Part shown: piece by piece, positions 55,487-64,000 of the stretch | How the letters are laid out: each line of letters starts with the position of its first letter | How positions within the stretch are numbered: position 1 is the first letter of the stretch | DNA from: Streptomyces atratus | GTDB taxonomy: Bacteria > Actinomycetota > Actinomycetes > Streptomycetales > Streptomycetaceae | Reading direction: 5' to 3' | Assembly (NCBI RefSeq): GCF_014648655.1 | Contig: NZ_BMRN01000002.1 | Span: 248,001 to 312,000, forward strand | Length of the DNA stretch: 64,000 nt | Position numbers and translations under genes: made by a program | The notes under the pieces: generated by a model | Database searches by the model: none | Told to the model about the DNA's origin: nothing | Seen by the model: the letters and a program-made list of their open reading frames with translations, nothing else

Positions 55487-58400
55487 CTACGGCGTGACCT
55501 TCTCGATCACGACGCTGCCGGTGCCCGCCGCGGTCCCGCGGCTGTTCACCAGATGGACCTCGCCGAAGAACTGCCGGCCCTCGGGGGCCGCCCCGGCGAC
55601 CGAGACCTCGGCACCGATCTGGGCCGAAGCGCCGTTGGCCAGGTTCACGGCCTTCGACTCGTCGACCTTGATCGTGCCGAGCGACGGCGCGTAGTACACA
55701 TCGCGGTAGTCGTACGTGGTCGTCCCGGCCGGAACGCTGTAGCCGTCGATCACGACGGTGTACGTACCGGCGGCGGGCTTCACCAGGCTGACCGACTCCT
55801 CGGAGCCGGCCGTGGTGGACTTGCCGACCTCGGTGGTGCCCTTCTTGACGTACAGGTCGATGTCGGCGTTGGCGTCCGACGTACCGCCGATGGCGATGTC
55901 CAGCTTCTCGACGCCCTCACCGATGGTGACCGTGTACTCCTGCTCGTCGCCCGTCTTGATCGACGGCTTGTCGACCTTGGCCGAGCCCAGCGAGCCGCCC
56001 TTGAGCGTGCCCTGCAGGTCACCGGCGTTGTTGGTGACCTTCCAGTTCACCGCGGCCGGCGTGCCGACCTTCGCCTCGGCGATGGTCTGCACCGCCGGGT
56101 CGAAGGTCGCACCGAGCAGCGAGACGTCCAGCTTGTACGGGTTGTCCAGCAGCGGCGACGTACGCCGTGCCTCGACCTCGATCTCCCAGACGCCCGCCTG
56201 CGGGTCCTTGTAGGAGCGCACATCGGGGCGGCAGGTGTTGGCCGGGTTCTCGTAGTTCGGGTAGCAGAAGATCGTGGAGCTGTCCTCCATCTGCACCCCG
56301 TACGGGTGGATGGAGATGAAGCGGGTCTGGCTGCCCGAGCGCAGCGCGCTCATCGCGACCTCAAGAGTCTTGGCGCCCTCCGGCACGGTCAAGAAGTACG
56401 ACGTGGTGCTGTTGCGCTGCACCGAGCCGGACGCCTTGAACGCGTAGGCGGGCTTCACGAGCGGCGTGGAGACGACGACCGTGGAGAGGATCTGCTGGTC
56501 CACGCCGACGGTCTTGCTGTCGTCCACCTGAAGGATCGCGCTGTGCACGCCCGCGCTGCCCGGCTTCGCCTGGACCTTGACGGTGACCGGCTCGCCGAGC
56601 GGCAGGGAGACCGTGCCGGGACCGGTCAGCTGATACGTGCCGTCGTTGTTCTTCCACGACAGCCGGTGCTTGACGGCCTTGTCCGGACCCGTGGTGCGGG
56701 TGATCGTGACGTCGTACGACTTCTTCTGGCCGACCTTCAGGCCGCCCTCGCGGTCGTACAGACCGGTACCGAAGCCGGGGGTCTTCAGCGCGAAGTCGAT
56801 CGCGGTGTCGACCGGGGCCTTCACCGAGTACTCGTGTGCCGGGGCGCCCTGCTTCTCGATCTGCTTCCAGGCACCGACGATGTTGATCAGACCGGAGCCC
56901 TGGGCGTGCGCCGGCACACCCTTGATGTGGGTGGTGGTGCTGGTCAGCGCCGTACGCAGATCGGCCGGCGGCAGCTCGATGTGCTTCTGCTTCGCGGCCG
57001 ACAGCAGCAGCGCGGTCGCACCGGCGGCCTGCGGCGAGGCCATCGAGGTGCCCTGCAGCATGGAGTAACCCGCCGGCAGGCTGTAGCCCGCCTCCTTGAC
57101 CGGGCCGCCGGGCAGCCAGGTCTGGGTGGTGTTGATGGACGCACCCGGGGCCGTCAGGGTCGGCGTGAAGCCGCCGTCCTCACGCGGGCCGCGCGAGGAG
57201 AACGGCATCATGTCGTACTTCTTGGTGACGTTCGAGCCGTAGTTGGCGGCCCAGGTCTCCTTGGAGATGGACGCGCCGACGGAGATCACGTGGTCGGCGA
57301 GGCCGGGGTCGCCGATGGTGTTCACACCCGGGCCGTCGTTGCCGGCCGAGATGACCAGCTGGACGCCGTGCGTGTCGATGAGCCGCTTGTACAGCTCCGC
57401 GCGGGCGTTGCTGCCGTCGTTGAGCGGCGGCAGGCCACCGATCGACATGTTGACGACATCGACACCGCGGTTCACGACGAGGTCGAGCATCCCCTCCATG
57501 AGCGCGATGTTGGTGCAGCCGCCGGACCAGGTGCAGGCACGCGAGGAGACGATCTTCGCGCCGGGCGCGGCACCGTTCATCTTGCCGCCGAACAGGCCGT
57601 TGGCGGAGGTGATGCCCGCGACGTGGGTGCCGTGCTCGGACTCGATGACACCGATGTTGACGTAGTCGGCCTTGTCGCCGGCCGCGTTGTACACGACGTC
57701 CTTGCGGGTCTCGACGACGAACGGGATGCGCTCGACGACATCGGTCGCCGGGTTGTCCGTGCCGAAGTAGCCGACCTGGTGGCCGTCCTTGTACGGCTTC
57801 ATGACGGCGTCGTCTCTGAAGTCGGCGTCGTTGTCCAGGTCGACGCGGGTGGTGCCGGTGACCGGGTCGTAGAGCACGGCCCAGACGTCGGTGGTGTCAC
57901 CGTCGCGGTTCAGGTCTCCGGCCATGTCGCCACCCTTGGTGGCGGCCTCGGAGAAGAGCTGGATCTTGTACGAGCCGGCCGGCGCCGAGTAGGTGCGGCC
58001 GCCGATGGTGAAGGTCGGGCCGGTCACCGAGGCCGTCATCCGCAGCCAGGTGCGGTCGCCGTCGCTGACCGGGTCGGTGGCCGTCACCCAGTCGACGATC
58101 TTGCGCTCGCCGGTGGTGGTCTTCTGGAGCGCCGGGTGACCGAGGTCGACACCCGAGTCCAGGATGCCGATGGTCACGCCCCGGCCGTCGGCCTTCGGGT
58201 GCTGCTTGACGAAGTCGACCGCGCCCGTCTCGAAGGACGGGTTGTACGGGTTCTTCGCCGGCGTCTTCTTGCCGGGCGCCGGGTAGGTGCCCGTGGATTT
58301 CGTCGTCGCCCCGGCGGCCCGGTCGCCCGTGGGAGTCGGGTCGTCCAGCTTGATCTCCTGCTTGAGATCGATGCCGTGGACGGACGACAGCTTGGAGGCC

Positions 58401-58786
58401 GCCTTGATGGTCGCCTCGGCGGACGCGGTGGGCACGGTGGCCCGTACGTAGCCGAGCTTGTCGTACGCACGCCCCAGCACGGACCCCTTGACGGCGTCCA
58501 GTTGCTCGGTGACCTGCTCGGTCGCACCGGGAGCGGTGGCGACCATCATCGTGACGTTCTTCTCGCCCTTGGCCTTGGCCTTGGCCAGAACATCGGCATC
58601 GGCCGAGCCGAGCTTGTCGGCCGTGGCGCCGTCGGCGGCGGACTTGACGGGAGCGGGGGCAGGGTCATCGGCGGCGAAGACCGGGGCGGCGCCGGTGGCG
58701 GCCAGTGCGGCCACCAGGCCGGCGGCAGCCGCGACTCGGGCCACGCGTCTCGCCCCGGGTATGGAACTGGGGGACTCGGAGGTCAT
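55487..58786 (-). CDS. Large secreted subtilisin-like serine protease (S8)
   Basis: 1,099 residues. ATG 58786 is chosen because AGGG lies at the right distance; the frame runs far upstream without a start signal. Signal peptide with RRVARVAAAAGL cleaved after PVFA (~38). An inhibitor-like prodomain (~70-170) precedes the S8 domain: Asp210 in GILDSGVDLGHP, His385 in SEHGTHVAGI, Ser581 in QGTSMASPQAAG. The region between Asp and His is larger than in subtilisin and contains a beta insert. C-terminal beta domains (~640-1,099) resemble pre-peptidase and PKD-like modules. Likely an extracellular nutritional or maturation protease. No inhibitor gene is adjacent. Confidence 0.92.
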   Translation of the reverse strand: MTSESPSSIPGARRVARVAAAAGLVAALAATGAAPVFAADDPAPAPVKSAADGATADKLGSADADVLAKAKAKGEKNVTMMVATAPGATEQVTEQLDAVKGSVLGRAYDKLGYVRATVPTASAEATIKAASKLSSVHGIDLKQEIKLDDPTPTGDRAAGATTKSTGTYPAPGKKTPAKNPYNPSFETGAVDFVKQHPKADGRGVTIGILDSGVDLGHPALQKTTTGERKIVDWVTATDPVSDGDRTWLRMTASVTGPTFTIGGRTYSAPAGSYKIQLFSEAATKGGDMAGDLNRDGDTTDVWAVLYDPVTGTTRVDLDNDADFRDDAVMKPYKDGHQVGYFGTDNPATDVVERIPFVVETRKDVVYNAAGDKADYVNIGVIESEHGTHVAGITSANGLFGGKMNGAAPGAKIVSSRACTWSGGCTNIALMEGMLDLVVNRGVDVVNMSIGGLPPLNDGSNARAELYKRLIDTHGVQLVISAGNDGPGVNTIGDPGLADHVISVGASISKETWAANYGSNVTKKYDMMPFSSRGPREDGGFTPTLTAPGASINTTQTWLPGGPVKEAGYSLPAGYSMLQGTSMASPQAAGATALLLSAAKQKHIELPPADLRTALTSTTTHIKGVPAHAQGSGLINIVGAWKQIEKQGAPAHEYSVKAPVDTAIDFALKTPGFGTGLYDREGGLKVGQKKSYDVTITRTTGPDKAVKHRLSWKNNDGTYQLTGPGTVSLPLGEPVTVKVQAKPGSAGVHSAILQVDDSKTVGVDQQILSTVVVSTPLVKPAYAFKASGSVQRNSTTSYFLTVPEGAKTLEVAMSALRSGSQTRFISIHPYGVQMEDSSTIFCYPNYENPANTCRPDVRSYKDPQAGVWEIEVEARRTSPLLDNPYKLDVSLLGATFDPAVQTIAEAKVGTPAAVNWKVTNNAGDLQGTLKGGSLGSAKVDKPSIKTGDEQEYTVTIGEGVEKLDIAIGGTSDANADIDLYVKKGTTEVGKSTTAGSEESVSLVKPAAGTYTVVIDGYSVPAGTTTYDYRDVYYAPSLGTIKVDESKAVNLANGASAQIGAEVSVAGAAPEGRQFFGEVHLVNSRGTAAGTGSVVIEKVTP

Positions 58787-58971
58787 CAGCATCCCTGAAG
58801 TGAAAGAGAGAGTCCGGAATTCGGTACCGGATGACCGCTCACCCTTTCGTAAATGACAGGGGTTTGTGGAGAGTTGAGGTGGGCGAGATGTGGACATGGC
58901 GGACTTCCGCCAGTGGTGCTGATGTGCCATCAGGGATGAAGGGGTGAATAAGTGGCCTCCGTGGCCCGTCC

Positions 58972-60042
58972 TCAACGAGGCAGGATCATCACATACGCGG
59001 CCGGTTCGCGGTCGGCCGCCGCCATCAGCGCCGTACGCACCACGACCGCCTGCTGCTCCCGCGCGTCGCGGAGCTTCTTCGGCGAGAGATGGACGACGGT
59101 GATGCCGAGCCGCTCCAGATGTTCCCGCTCGGCGGCGTACGCGGACCACTGCGCGTCGTGATCCTCCTGGTGCCGGGCGTCGTCGGGCCTGCTGTGCCGT
59201 GGCGCCCTGGTGTCGAGCACCACGGCGACCGCCTCCTCGAGCCAGTAGGCGTCCACCCCGCCCAGATGCGGGCCGCCGGGCAGCCGCAGGTCCACGTTCC
59301 AGAGCGGCTCCGGCAGGCCGTACGTCCGCACCATGTCGTACAGCCGGCCCTCCGTCAGTGCCCGGCCCTCGGCGAGCAACGAGTCGACGGCGGTCACCAC
59401 CTGGGGGCGGCCCAGCAGTCCGGCCCGGCTCAACTCGCCCACGACGGCGGCCGGCTCGCAGTGCCCGCCGCGGACCGCCTCGGTGAACAGACGGCATACG
59501 GCCGAGGCGTCCCCGAGCCCGGCGACCGCGTCGGCGAGTGCCCGCTCCACCGGGGCCACGGGCAAGCCGTGCACCTGCTCGGGGCGGGGCGGCTCGGAGG
59601 TCCGTACCAGATGTACGTACCGAACCGAGCGCAGTCGCCGGATGCGCGGCACCAGTACATCGATCCGGTCCGACGACGCGGGCGGCGGCGCGGCCGCGAA
59701 GCCGTGCAGGGCGAGCGCGGCAAGCCCGGTGACCATGGCCTCGCCGTACTCGGGCTCCGTGTCCGGCCCGGGCTGCGCGGGTACGCCCCGGCGGCCGGAG
59801 GCCGGTGGCCGGCCCGCGTACAGCAGGGCGGAACGCAGCCGTTCCTCGCCGGTGGGCGGTCCCGGGTGCAGGACATACACGCCGGGCAGCGGCTGCTGCC
59901 ACGGCCCACCGGTCCTGCACCGCGCGGCAACCTCCGCGGCGGACACGCCGCCTGCCCTCAACTGCGCTGCGGACAGCACGCGTTGACGGACATCGCCGGT
60001 GATGCGGAGGTGGCAGGGAGAGGGCGGTGTGTTCTGGCTCAT
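58972..60042 (-). CDS. AbiEi-like winged-helix protein with nuclease-fold C-terminus
   Basis: 356 residues, ATG with only a weak upstream site. The N-terminal ~60 residues (VLSAAQLRAGGVSAAEVAAR then PLPGVYVLHPGPPTGEERLR) match the AbiEi antitoxin winged-helix, and the middle (LAALALHGFA, RIDVLVPRIRRLRSVRYVHL, ERALADAVAGL) the usual AbiEi body. The C-terminal ~90 residues (LGGVDAYWLEEAVAVVLDTR then ERLGITVVHLSPKKLRDA) resemble the Vsr/DUF559 restriction-endonuclease fold. There is no adjacent nucleotidyltransferase toxin (AbiEii). Such lone proteins are common in actinobacteria; their role is unknown. Confidence 0.7.
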   Translation of the reverse strand: MSQNTPPSPCHLRITGDVRQRVLSAAQLRAGGVSAAEVAARCRTGGPWQQPLPGVYVLHPGPPTGEERLRSALLYAGRPPASGRRGVPAQPGPDTEPEYGEAMVTGLAALALHGFAAAPPPASSDRIDVLVPRIRRLRSVRYVHLVRTSEPPRPEQVHGLPVAPVERALADAVAGLGDASAVCRLFTEAVRGGHCEPAAVVGELSRAGLLGRPQVVTAVDSLLAEGRALTEGRLYDMVRTYGLPEPLWNVDLRLPGGPHLGGVDAYWLEEAVAVVLDTRAPRHSRPDDARHQEDHDAQWSAYAAEREHLERLGITVVHLSPKKLRDAREQQAVVVRTALMAAADREPAAYVMILPR

Positions 60043-60151
60043 GTTCCGGGGTATCCCGCACGCGGTCGCGTCACTAACCCCTGTTACACGCCCGTCGACA
60101 ATTCAGGACAACGCCGTCCTGAAGTGCGCACGTTCGACAACCGAAAAGGAC

Positions 60152-60183
60152 TGTCCTGGCGGGAGTTTCCTCCCGCCAGGACA
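60152..60183 (-). terminator. Hairpin terminator of pepN (second copy)
   Basis: Perfect 14-bp arms TGTCCTGGCGGGAG (60152-60165) and CTCCCGCCAGGACA (60170-60183) around a TTTC loop, 59 bases after the minus-strand stop. Confidence 0.85.
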
Positions 60184-60241
60184 CGTCCGGCCCGTCCGGT
60201 GTCCGAGGACGGAGCCGGGGCGTACGGCCCCGGCGCATCCG

Positions 60242-62857
60242 TCAGATCCCGGCCCCCGCTGCCGCCGTCGCGTCACACGCCTGCGCCCGCAGCGCCCGGG
60301 CCAGATCGTCCCGGGCCTCCAGCACCAGCCTCCGCAGCGCAGGCGCCGCATCCGCGTGCGTGGTCAGCCACGCGTCCGTGGCCGCCAGCGTCGACGGGTC
60401 GTCCTGCAGGGCCGGGAACAGGCCCCTGACCACAGCCATCCCGATCTGGATCGACCGCTCGGCCCACACCCGCTCGATCGCCTCGAAGTACTTCTGCGCG
60501 TACGGCGCCAGCAACTCCCGCTGCGACGACTGCTCGAACCCCGTGATCGTCGCCTCGACCAACGCGTTGGACAGCGCCTGGGACTCCACGACGCTAGCCC
60601 AGGCCTGTGCCTTCACCGCAGCCGAGGGCCGCGAGGCCAGGCACCGCACCTGGTGCCGCTTCCCGGACGCCGTGTCGTCACGGGTCAGTTCGGCGTCGAT
60701 CACCGACTCGTCGGCCACCCCGTGCGCGGCCAGCGGGGACAGCAACGCCCACCGCAGCTCCTGGTCGACATCCAGCCCGTCGATCCGGGCCGAACCGTCG
60801 AGCAGCCCGGACAGCAGCTGGAAGTCCGTGGCCGAGTCGGCGACCGATGCGAAGAACCGCGCCCAGGCCAGCTGGTGCTCGCTGCCCGGCTCGGCGATCC
60901 GCAGCTCCCGCAGCGCACCCTCGGCCAGCGCCCGGCCGCCCTCCTCGCGCCACCCGGGCGCCACGTAGTGCACGAGCGCGGTCCGGGTCCAGGCGTGCAG
61001 CATCTGCAGGACGCCGATGTCGGACTCCCGGCCGGAGAAGGACAGCACGAGGGAGATGAAGTCACGGGCCGGCATCAGCCCGTCCCGGGTCAGGTTCCAC
61101 AGCGCGGACCAGCACAGCGCCCGAGCCAGCGGGTCGGTCATGTCACCGAGGTGCGCCCGCAGCGTGGCCAGGGACACCTCGTCGAAGCGGACCTTGCAGT
61201 ACGTGAGGTCGTCGTCGTTGACCAGGATCAGCTCGGGCCGCTCGGCCCCCGCCAACTCTCCGACCACCGTGCGCGGCCCCGCCACATCCACCTCGGCACG
61301 CGCGTACCGCACCAGGTTGCCGTCGGCGGCGCGCCGGTACAGGCCGACCGCGACCCGGTGCGGCCGCAGCTCCGGGTGGGAGTCGGCCGCCTCCTGGAGG
61401 ACCGCCAGCTCCGTGATCCGGTCAGCCGAGTCGTACGTCGCCACCGGGGTCAGCGAGTTGACGCCCGCGGTCTGCAGCCACGACCGGGACCAGGCGGTCA
61501 TGTCACGCCCGGACGTCTCGGCCAGGACCGACAGCAGATCACCCAGCTGCGTATTGCCGTAGGCGTGCTTCTTGAAGTAGCGCCGGGCGCCCTCCAGGAA
61601 CGCGTCCCGTCCCACGTACGCCACCAACTGCTTCAGCACCGAAGCGCCCTTGGCGTACGTGATGCCGTCGAAGTTGAGCTTGGCGTCCTCCAGATCACGG
61701 ATGTCGGCCGTGATCGGGTGCGTGGACGGCAGCTGGTCGGCGCGGTACGCCCAGGACTTGCGGTTGTTGGCGAAGGTGATCCAGCCGTCCTTGAAGCGGG
61801 TCGACTCGACCATGGCGAAGACGCCCATGAAGTCGGCGAACGACTCCTTCAGCCACAGGTCGTCCCACCACTGCATGGTGACGAGGTCGCCGAACCACAT
61901 GTGCGCCATCTCGTGCAGGATGACGTTGGCCCGGCTCTCGTACGACGCCTGCGTCACCTTGCCGCGGAAGATGTACTCCTCGCGGAACGTGACACAGCCC
62001 GGGTTCTCCATCGCGCCGAGGTTGTACTCGGGCACGAACGCCTGGTCGTACTTCCCGAACGGGTACGGGTAGTCGAAGTTGTCGTGGAAGAAATCCAGGC
62101 CCTGCTTGGTGACGAGGAAGACGTCGTCCGCGTCGAAGTGCCGGGCGAGCCCCTTGCGGCACATCGCGCCGAGCGGGATCTCCAGCTCCGTGCCGTCGTC
62201 GAACGTGCGGGTGTAGGAGTCGGTGACGTAGTGGTACGGACCGGCCACGATCGCGGTGATGTACGTCGAGATCGGCTTCGTCTCGGCGAACCGCCGCGTC
62301 TCGCCGTCCCGCGACTCCTCGGCCCCGTTGCTCCAGACCGTCCAGTCCTCGGGCGCCGTCACCTCGAAGCAGAAGGGGGCCTTCAGGTCGGGCTGCTCGA
62401 AGTTCGCGAAGACCCGCCGCGAGTCGGCCGGCTCGTACTGCGTGTAGAGGTAGACCTCGCCGTCCTCGGGGTCGACGAACCGGTGCATCCCCTCGCCGGT
62501 CCGGCTGTACGCGCACTGCGCGTCGACCACCAGGACGTTGTCACCCTCCGGCAGCTCCTCCAGCGCCACCCGCGTCCCGTCGAAGACGACGGCGGGGTCG
62601 AGCGGCTGCCCGTTCAGCGTCACCGTGTTCACGCTCGGCGCCACCAGATCAGCGAAGGTCGACACCCCCGCCCGCACGGTGCGGAACCGGATCGTGGTCA
62701 CCGAGCGGAAGGTCCGCGGACCGGAGGAGGCCCCGTCGCCGTCCCCGTCGGGCCCACCGAGGGCGGAACGCAGATCGAGAGCGACCTCGTAACCGTCGAC
62801 GGTCAGCAGCTCGGCCCGCACACGGGCCTCGTCGCGGGACAGGTTCTCACCGGGCAC
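60242..62857 (-). CDS. pepN: Aminopeptidase N, M1 family (second copy)
   Basis: 871 residues; AAGGAG precedes the GTG. It shares the layout of the copy near 52 kb: GAMENPGCVTFREE, the zinc site HEMAHMW at about residue 315, LWLKESFADFMG, and an ERAP1-like C-domain. An Asp/Gly-rich insert (GGPDGDGDGASSG) near residue 35 is unique to it. Two cytoplasmic M1 enzymes in one neighbourhood suggest an old duplication followed by divergence, possibly with different peptide preference. It is divergent from the DsbA-fold gene. Confidence 0.95.
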   Translation of the reverse strand: MPGENLSRDEARVRAELLTVDGYEVALDLRSALGGPDGDGDGASSGPRTFRSVTTIRFRTVRAGVSTFADLVAPSVNTVTLNGQPLDPAVVFDGTRVALEELPEGDNVLVVDAQCAYSRTGEGMHRFVDPEDGEVYLYTQYEPADSRRVFANFEQPDLKAPFCFEVTAPEDWTVWSNGAEESRDGETRRFAETKPISTYITAIVAGPYHYVTDSYTRTFDDGTELEIPLGAMCRKGLARHFDADDVFLVTKQGLDFFHDNFDYPYPFGKYDQAFVPEYNLGAMENPGCVTFREEYIFRGKVTQASYESRANVILHEMAHMWFGDLVTMQWWDDLWLKESFADFMGVFAMVESTRFKDGWITFANNRKSWAYRADQLPSTHPITADIRDLEDAKLNFDGITYAKGASVLKQLVAYVGRDAFLEGARRYFKKHAYGNTQLGDLLSVLAETSGRDMTAWSRSWLQTAGVNSLTPVATYDSADRITELAVLQEAADSHPELRPHRVAVGLYRRAADGNLVRYARAEVDVAGPRTVVGELAGAERPELILVNDDDLTYCKVRFDEVSLATLRAHLGDMTDPLARALCWSALWNLTRDGLMPARDFISLVLSFSGRESDIGVLQMLHAWTRTALVHYVAPGWREEGGRALAEGALRELRIAEPGSEHQLAWARFFASVADSATDFQLLSGLLDGSARIDGLDVDQELRWALLSPLAAHGVADESVIDAELTRDDTASGKRHQVRCLASRPSAAVKAQAWASVVESQALSNALVEATITGFEQSSQRELLAPYAQKYFEAIERVWAERSIQIGMAVVRGLFPALQDDPSTLAATDAWLTTHADAAPALRRLVLEARDDLARALRAQACDATAAAGAGI

Positions 62858-62988
62858 GGCACACTCCTTTGTGTCACGTTCGAATAGTTTGATCCTCCCA
62901 TGTCGCTACTCGGCCCGGCATGCGGGAATGGCCGATGCGTCCTGAGGCGTTCTCGCGCACAGGTGCGAACGCCCTTAAGAGGAGAGAC

Positions 62989-63639
62989 ATGTCTGAGAAC
63001 AGCACGGCGACCGGCAAGACCCCTGCCGATTTCTGGTTCGACCCGCTCTGCCCCTGGGCCTGGATGACCTCCCGCTGGATGCTGGAGGTGGAGAAGGTCC
63101 GTGACGTCGAGGTCCGCTGGCATGTGATGAGCCTTGCTGTTCTCAACGAGGACAAGCTCGACGAGCTGCCGGAGGAGTACCGCGACCTCCTGGAGAACAA
63201 GGCCTGGGGTCCGGTACGCGTCGTCATCGCCGCCCAGCAGAAGCACGGCGACGAGATCGTCGGCCCGCTCTACACCGCGCTCGGCACCCGCTTCCACAAC
63301 CTGGGCGAGGGCCCCACCCGCGAGGCGATCGTGGGCGCGCTCCAGGACGTCGGCCTGCCGGCCGAGCTGGCGGACTTCGCGGACTCGGACGTGTACGACG
63401 CCGAGCTGCGCGCCTCCCACAAGGAGGGCATCGACAAGGTCGGCCAGGACGTCGGCACCCCGGTCATCGCCGTCCCGGGCTCGGACGGCGAGCAGATCGC
63501 CTTCTTCGGCCCGGTCGTCACCCCCGCCCCGAAGGGCGAGGAGGCGGCGAAGCTGTGGGACGGCACGATGCTGGTGGCGTCGATCCCCGGCTTCTACGAG
63601 ATCAAGCGGACCCGGACCCAGGGTCCCATTTTCGACTGA
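62989..63639 (+). CDS. DsbA-fold oxidoreductase of the mycothiol-dependent (Rv2466c-like) type
   Basis: 216 residues; AAGAGGAGAGAC precedes the ATG. The thioredoxin-like start DFWFDPLCPWAWMTSRWMLE and the body (VRWHVMSLAVLNEDK, ENKAWGPVRVVIAAQQKHG, GQDVGTPVIAVPGSDG, FFGPVVTPAPKGEEAAKLWD) match actinobacterial Rv2466c-like proteins, which use mycothiol as reductant. In Rv2466c the motif is CPWC (family knowledge, recalled); here it is C21-P-W-A24, leaving only the nucleophilic Cys. A monothiol mechanism with mycothiol would still be possible. Cytoplasmic, no signal peptide. Likely part of oxidative-stress defence. Confidence 0.85.
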   Translation: MSENSTATGKTPADFWFDPLCPWAWMTSRWMLEVEKVRDVEVRWHVMSLAVLNEDKLDELPEEYRDLLENKAWGPVRVVIAAQQKHGDEIVGPLYTALGTRFHNLGEGPTREAIVGALQDVGLPAELADFADSDVYDAELRASHKEGIDKVGQDVGTPVIAVPGSDGEQIAFFGPVVTPAPKGEEAAKLWDGTMLVASIPGFYEIKRTRTQGPIFD

Positions 63640-63653
63640 TCGCACACGGTGCG

Positions 63654-63686
63654 GTGCGGGGTCCGGCCGCCGTCCGGGCCCCGCAC
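63654..63686. terminator. Hairpin between convergent DsbA-fold and DUF4240-like genes
   Basis: Arms GTGCGGGG (63654-63661) and CCCCGCAC (63679-63686), with inner CCGG/CCGG pairing. It fills the 55-base gap between two convergent stops. Confidence 0.65.
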
Positions 63687-63694
63687 CCCTCACC

Positions 63695-64000
63695 TCACGC
63701 GTACAACGCGTCCAGCTTCGGCAGCCGCAGCGCCACCCGCTCCGCGTCGTCGAAGTCGAAGTCCCACTCCGGGTCCAGGTCGGGGTAGTTGATCGTGAAC
63801 GAGTCGCCGGGCAGCTCCTCACCCGCCGCCGCGCGATGTGCGTCCCAGGCGATCCCGAGCATCCGCTCGCACTCCATCTCCAGGCCCTCGGGCGCCGCGG
63901 CCCCGATCACCGGCAGCTCGGCCAGCGTGTCCGGATCGGCGACGACCCGCTCGAACACCTCACGCCCCTGCGCTATCAGCCAGCCGCGGAAGTAGTCGAA
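63695..64000 (-). CDS. Partial: C-terminal end of a DUF4240-like protein
   Basis: 101 residues visible; the start lies beyond the right edge. The frame is open through base 64000. It reads FDYFRGWLIAQGREVFERVV, ADPDTLAELP, GLEMECERMLGIAWDAH and an acidic end (NYPDLDPEWDFDFDDAERVA). FRxWLIAQGREVFE with ADPDxL is the signature I associate with DUF4240, a family of unknown function. No catalytic residues are known to me. It converges on the DsbA-fold gene. Confidence 0.7.
   Translation of the reverse strand, partial: FDYFRGWLIAQGREVFERVVADPDTLAELPVIGAAAPEGLEMECERMLGIAWDAHRAAAGEELPGDSFTINYPDLDPEWDFDFDDAERVALRLPKLDALYA

Noticed and set aside
58787..60061. N-terminal extension of the subtilase frame up to 60061
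   Set aside because: The extension is the shadow of the AbiEi-like gene in another frame; a ribosome site and signal peptide mark the start at 58786.

Overview
This window is a piece of an actinobacterial, almost certainly Streptomyces, chromosome. The evidence is very high G+C with strong G/C bias at third codon positions, frequent GTG and TTG starts, and actinobacteria-specific genes: a dynamin pair next to an SSB paralogue, a mycothiol-type DsbA-fold protein, a PknG/GlnX/GlnH-type cluster, a chitosan-oligosaccharide operon of csnR-K type, and an LAXTG sortase substrate. Gene order resembles, from memory, the SCO26xx region of S. coelicolor read backwards; no alignment was run. I see no prophage, integrative element, CRISPR array or rRNA. 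The only mobile DNA is a short IS4-type transposase relic beside a tRNA gene.

Layout. 1-1,074: end of a secreted fn3-like gene, the transposase relic and tRNA-Arg(TCT). 1,075-5,460: two overlapping dynamin-like GTPases (dynA/dynB type) followed by an SSB of SsbB type, a plausible sporulation-septation and chromosome-segregation group. 5,683-10,131: a sortase-anchored thioester-domain surface protein, then ettA, a hotdog thioesterase and an unknown protein. 10,242-20,162 (minus): secreted serine hydrolase, secreted TAP-like hydrolase, and a MacB-like ABC system (ATPase plus two very large permeases). 20,335-21,999: truncated haemoglobin and a PCMT-like methyltransferase, separated by an 18-copy, 8-bp tandem repeat.

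22,006-32,898 (minus) is the most interesting part. It is a seven-gene cluster with a GlnX-like four-helix membrane sensor, a GlnH-like binding protein, a coiled-coil protein, a PknG-like kinase, a PP2C phosphatase, a vWA protein and an FHA protein. The kinase, phosphatase and FHA protein each carry two N-terminal zinc ribbons. The whole looks like an amino-acid-sensing PknG module fused to a TerY-P-like kinase/phosphatase/vWA triad.

33,213-39,925 (minus) is the csn operon (repressor, binding protein, two permeases, GH4 glycosidase, kinase), with a clear promoter and palindromic operator. 40,194-45,239: MscS channel, HNH protein, and a secreted GH84 enzyme that has Gln where the first catalytic Asp is expected. 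45,551-50,591: a repeat-containing 90-residue protein coupled to 4-alpha-glucanotransferase, a small membrane protein, a LysR regulator and allantoicase. 50,966-62,857: two aminopeptidase N paralogues bracketing a MazEF module, aspartate-semialdehyde dehydrogenase, a large secreted subtilase and an AbiEi-like protein. 62,989-64,000: a DsbA-fold oxidoreductase with a single-cysteine CPWA motif and a truncated DUF4240-like gene.

Functions are assigned by reading motifs, without database searches. Gene symbols are given only where motif and context agree.
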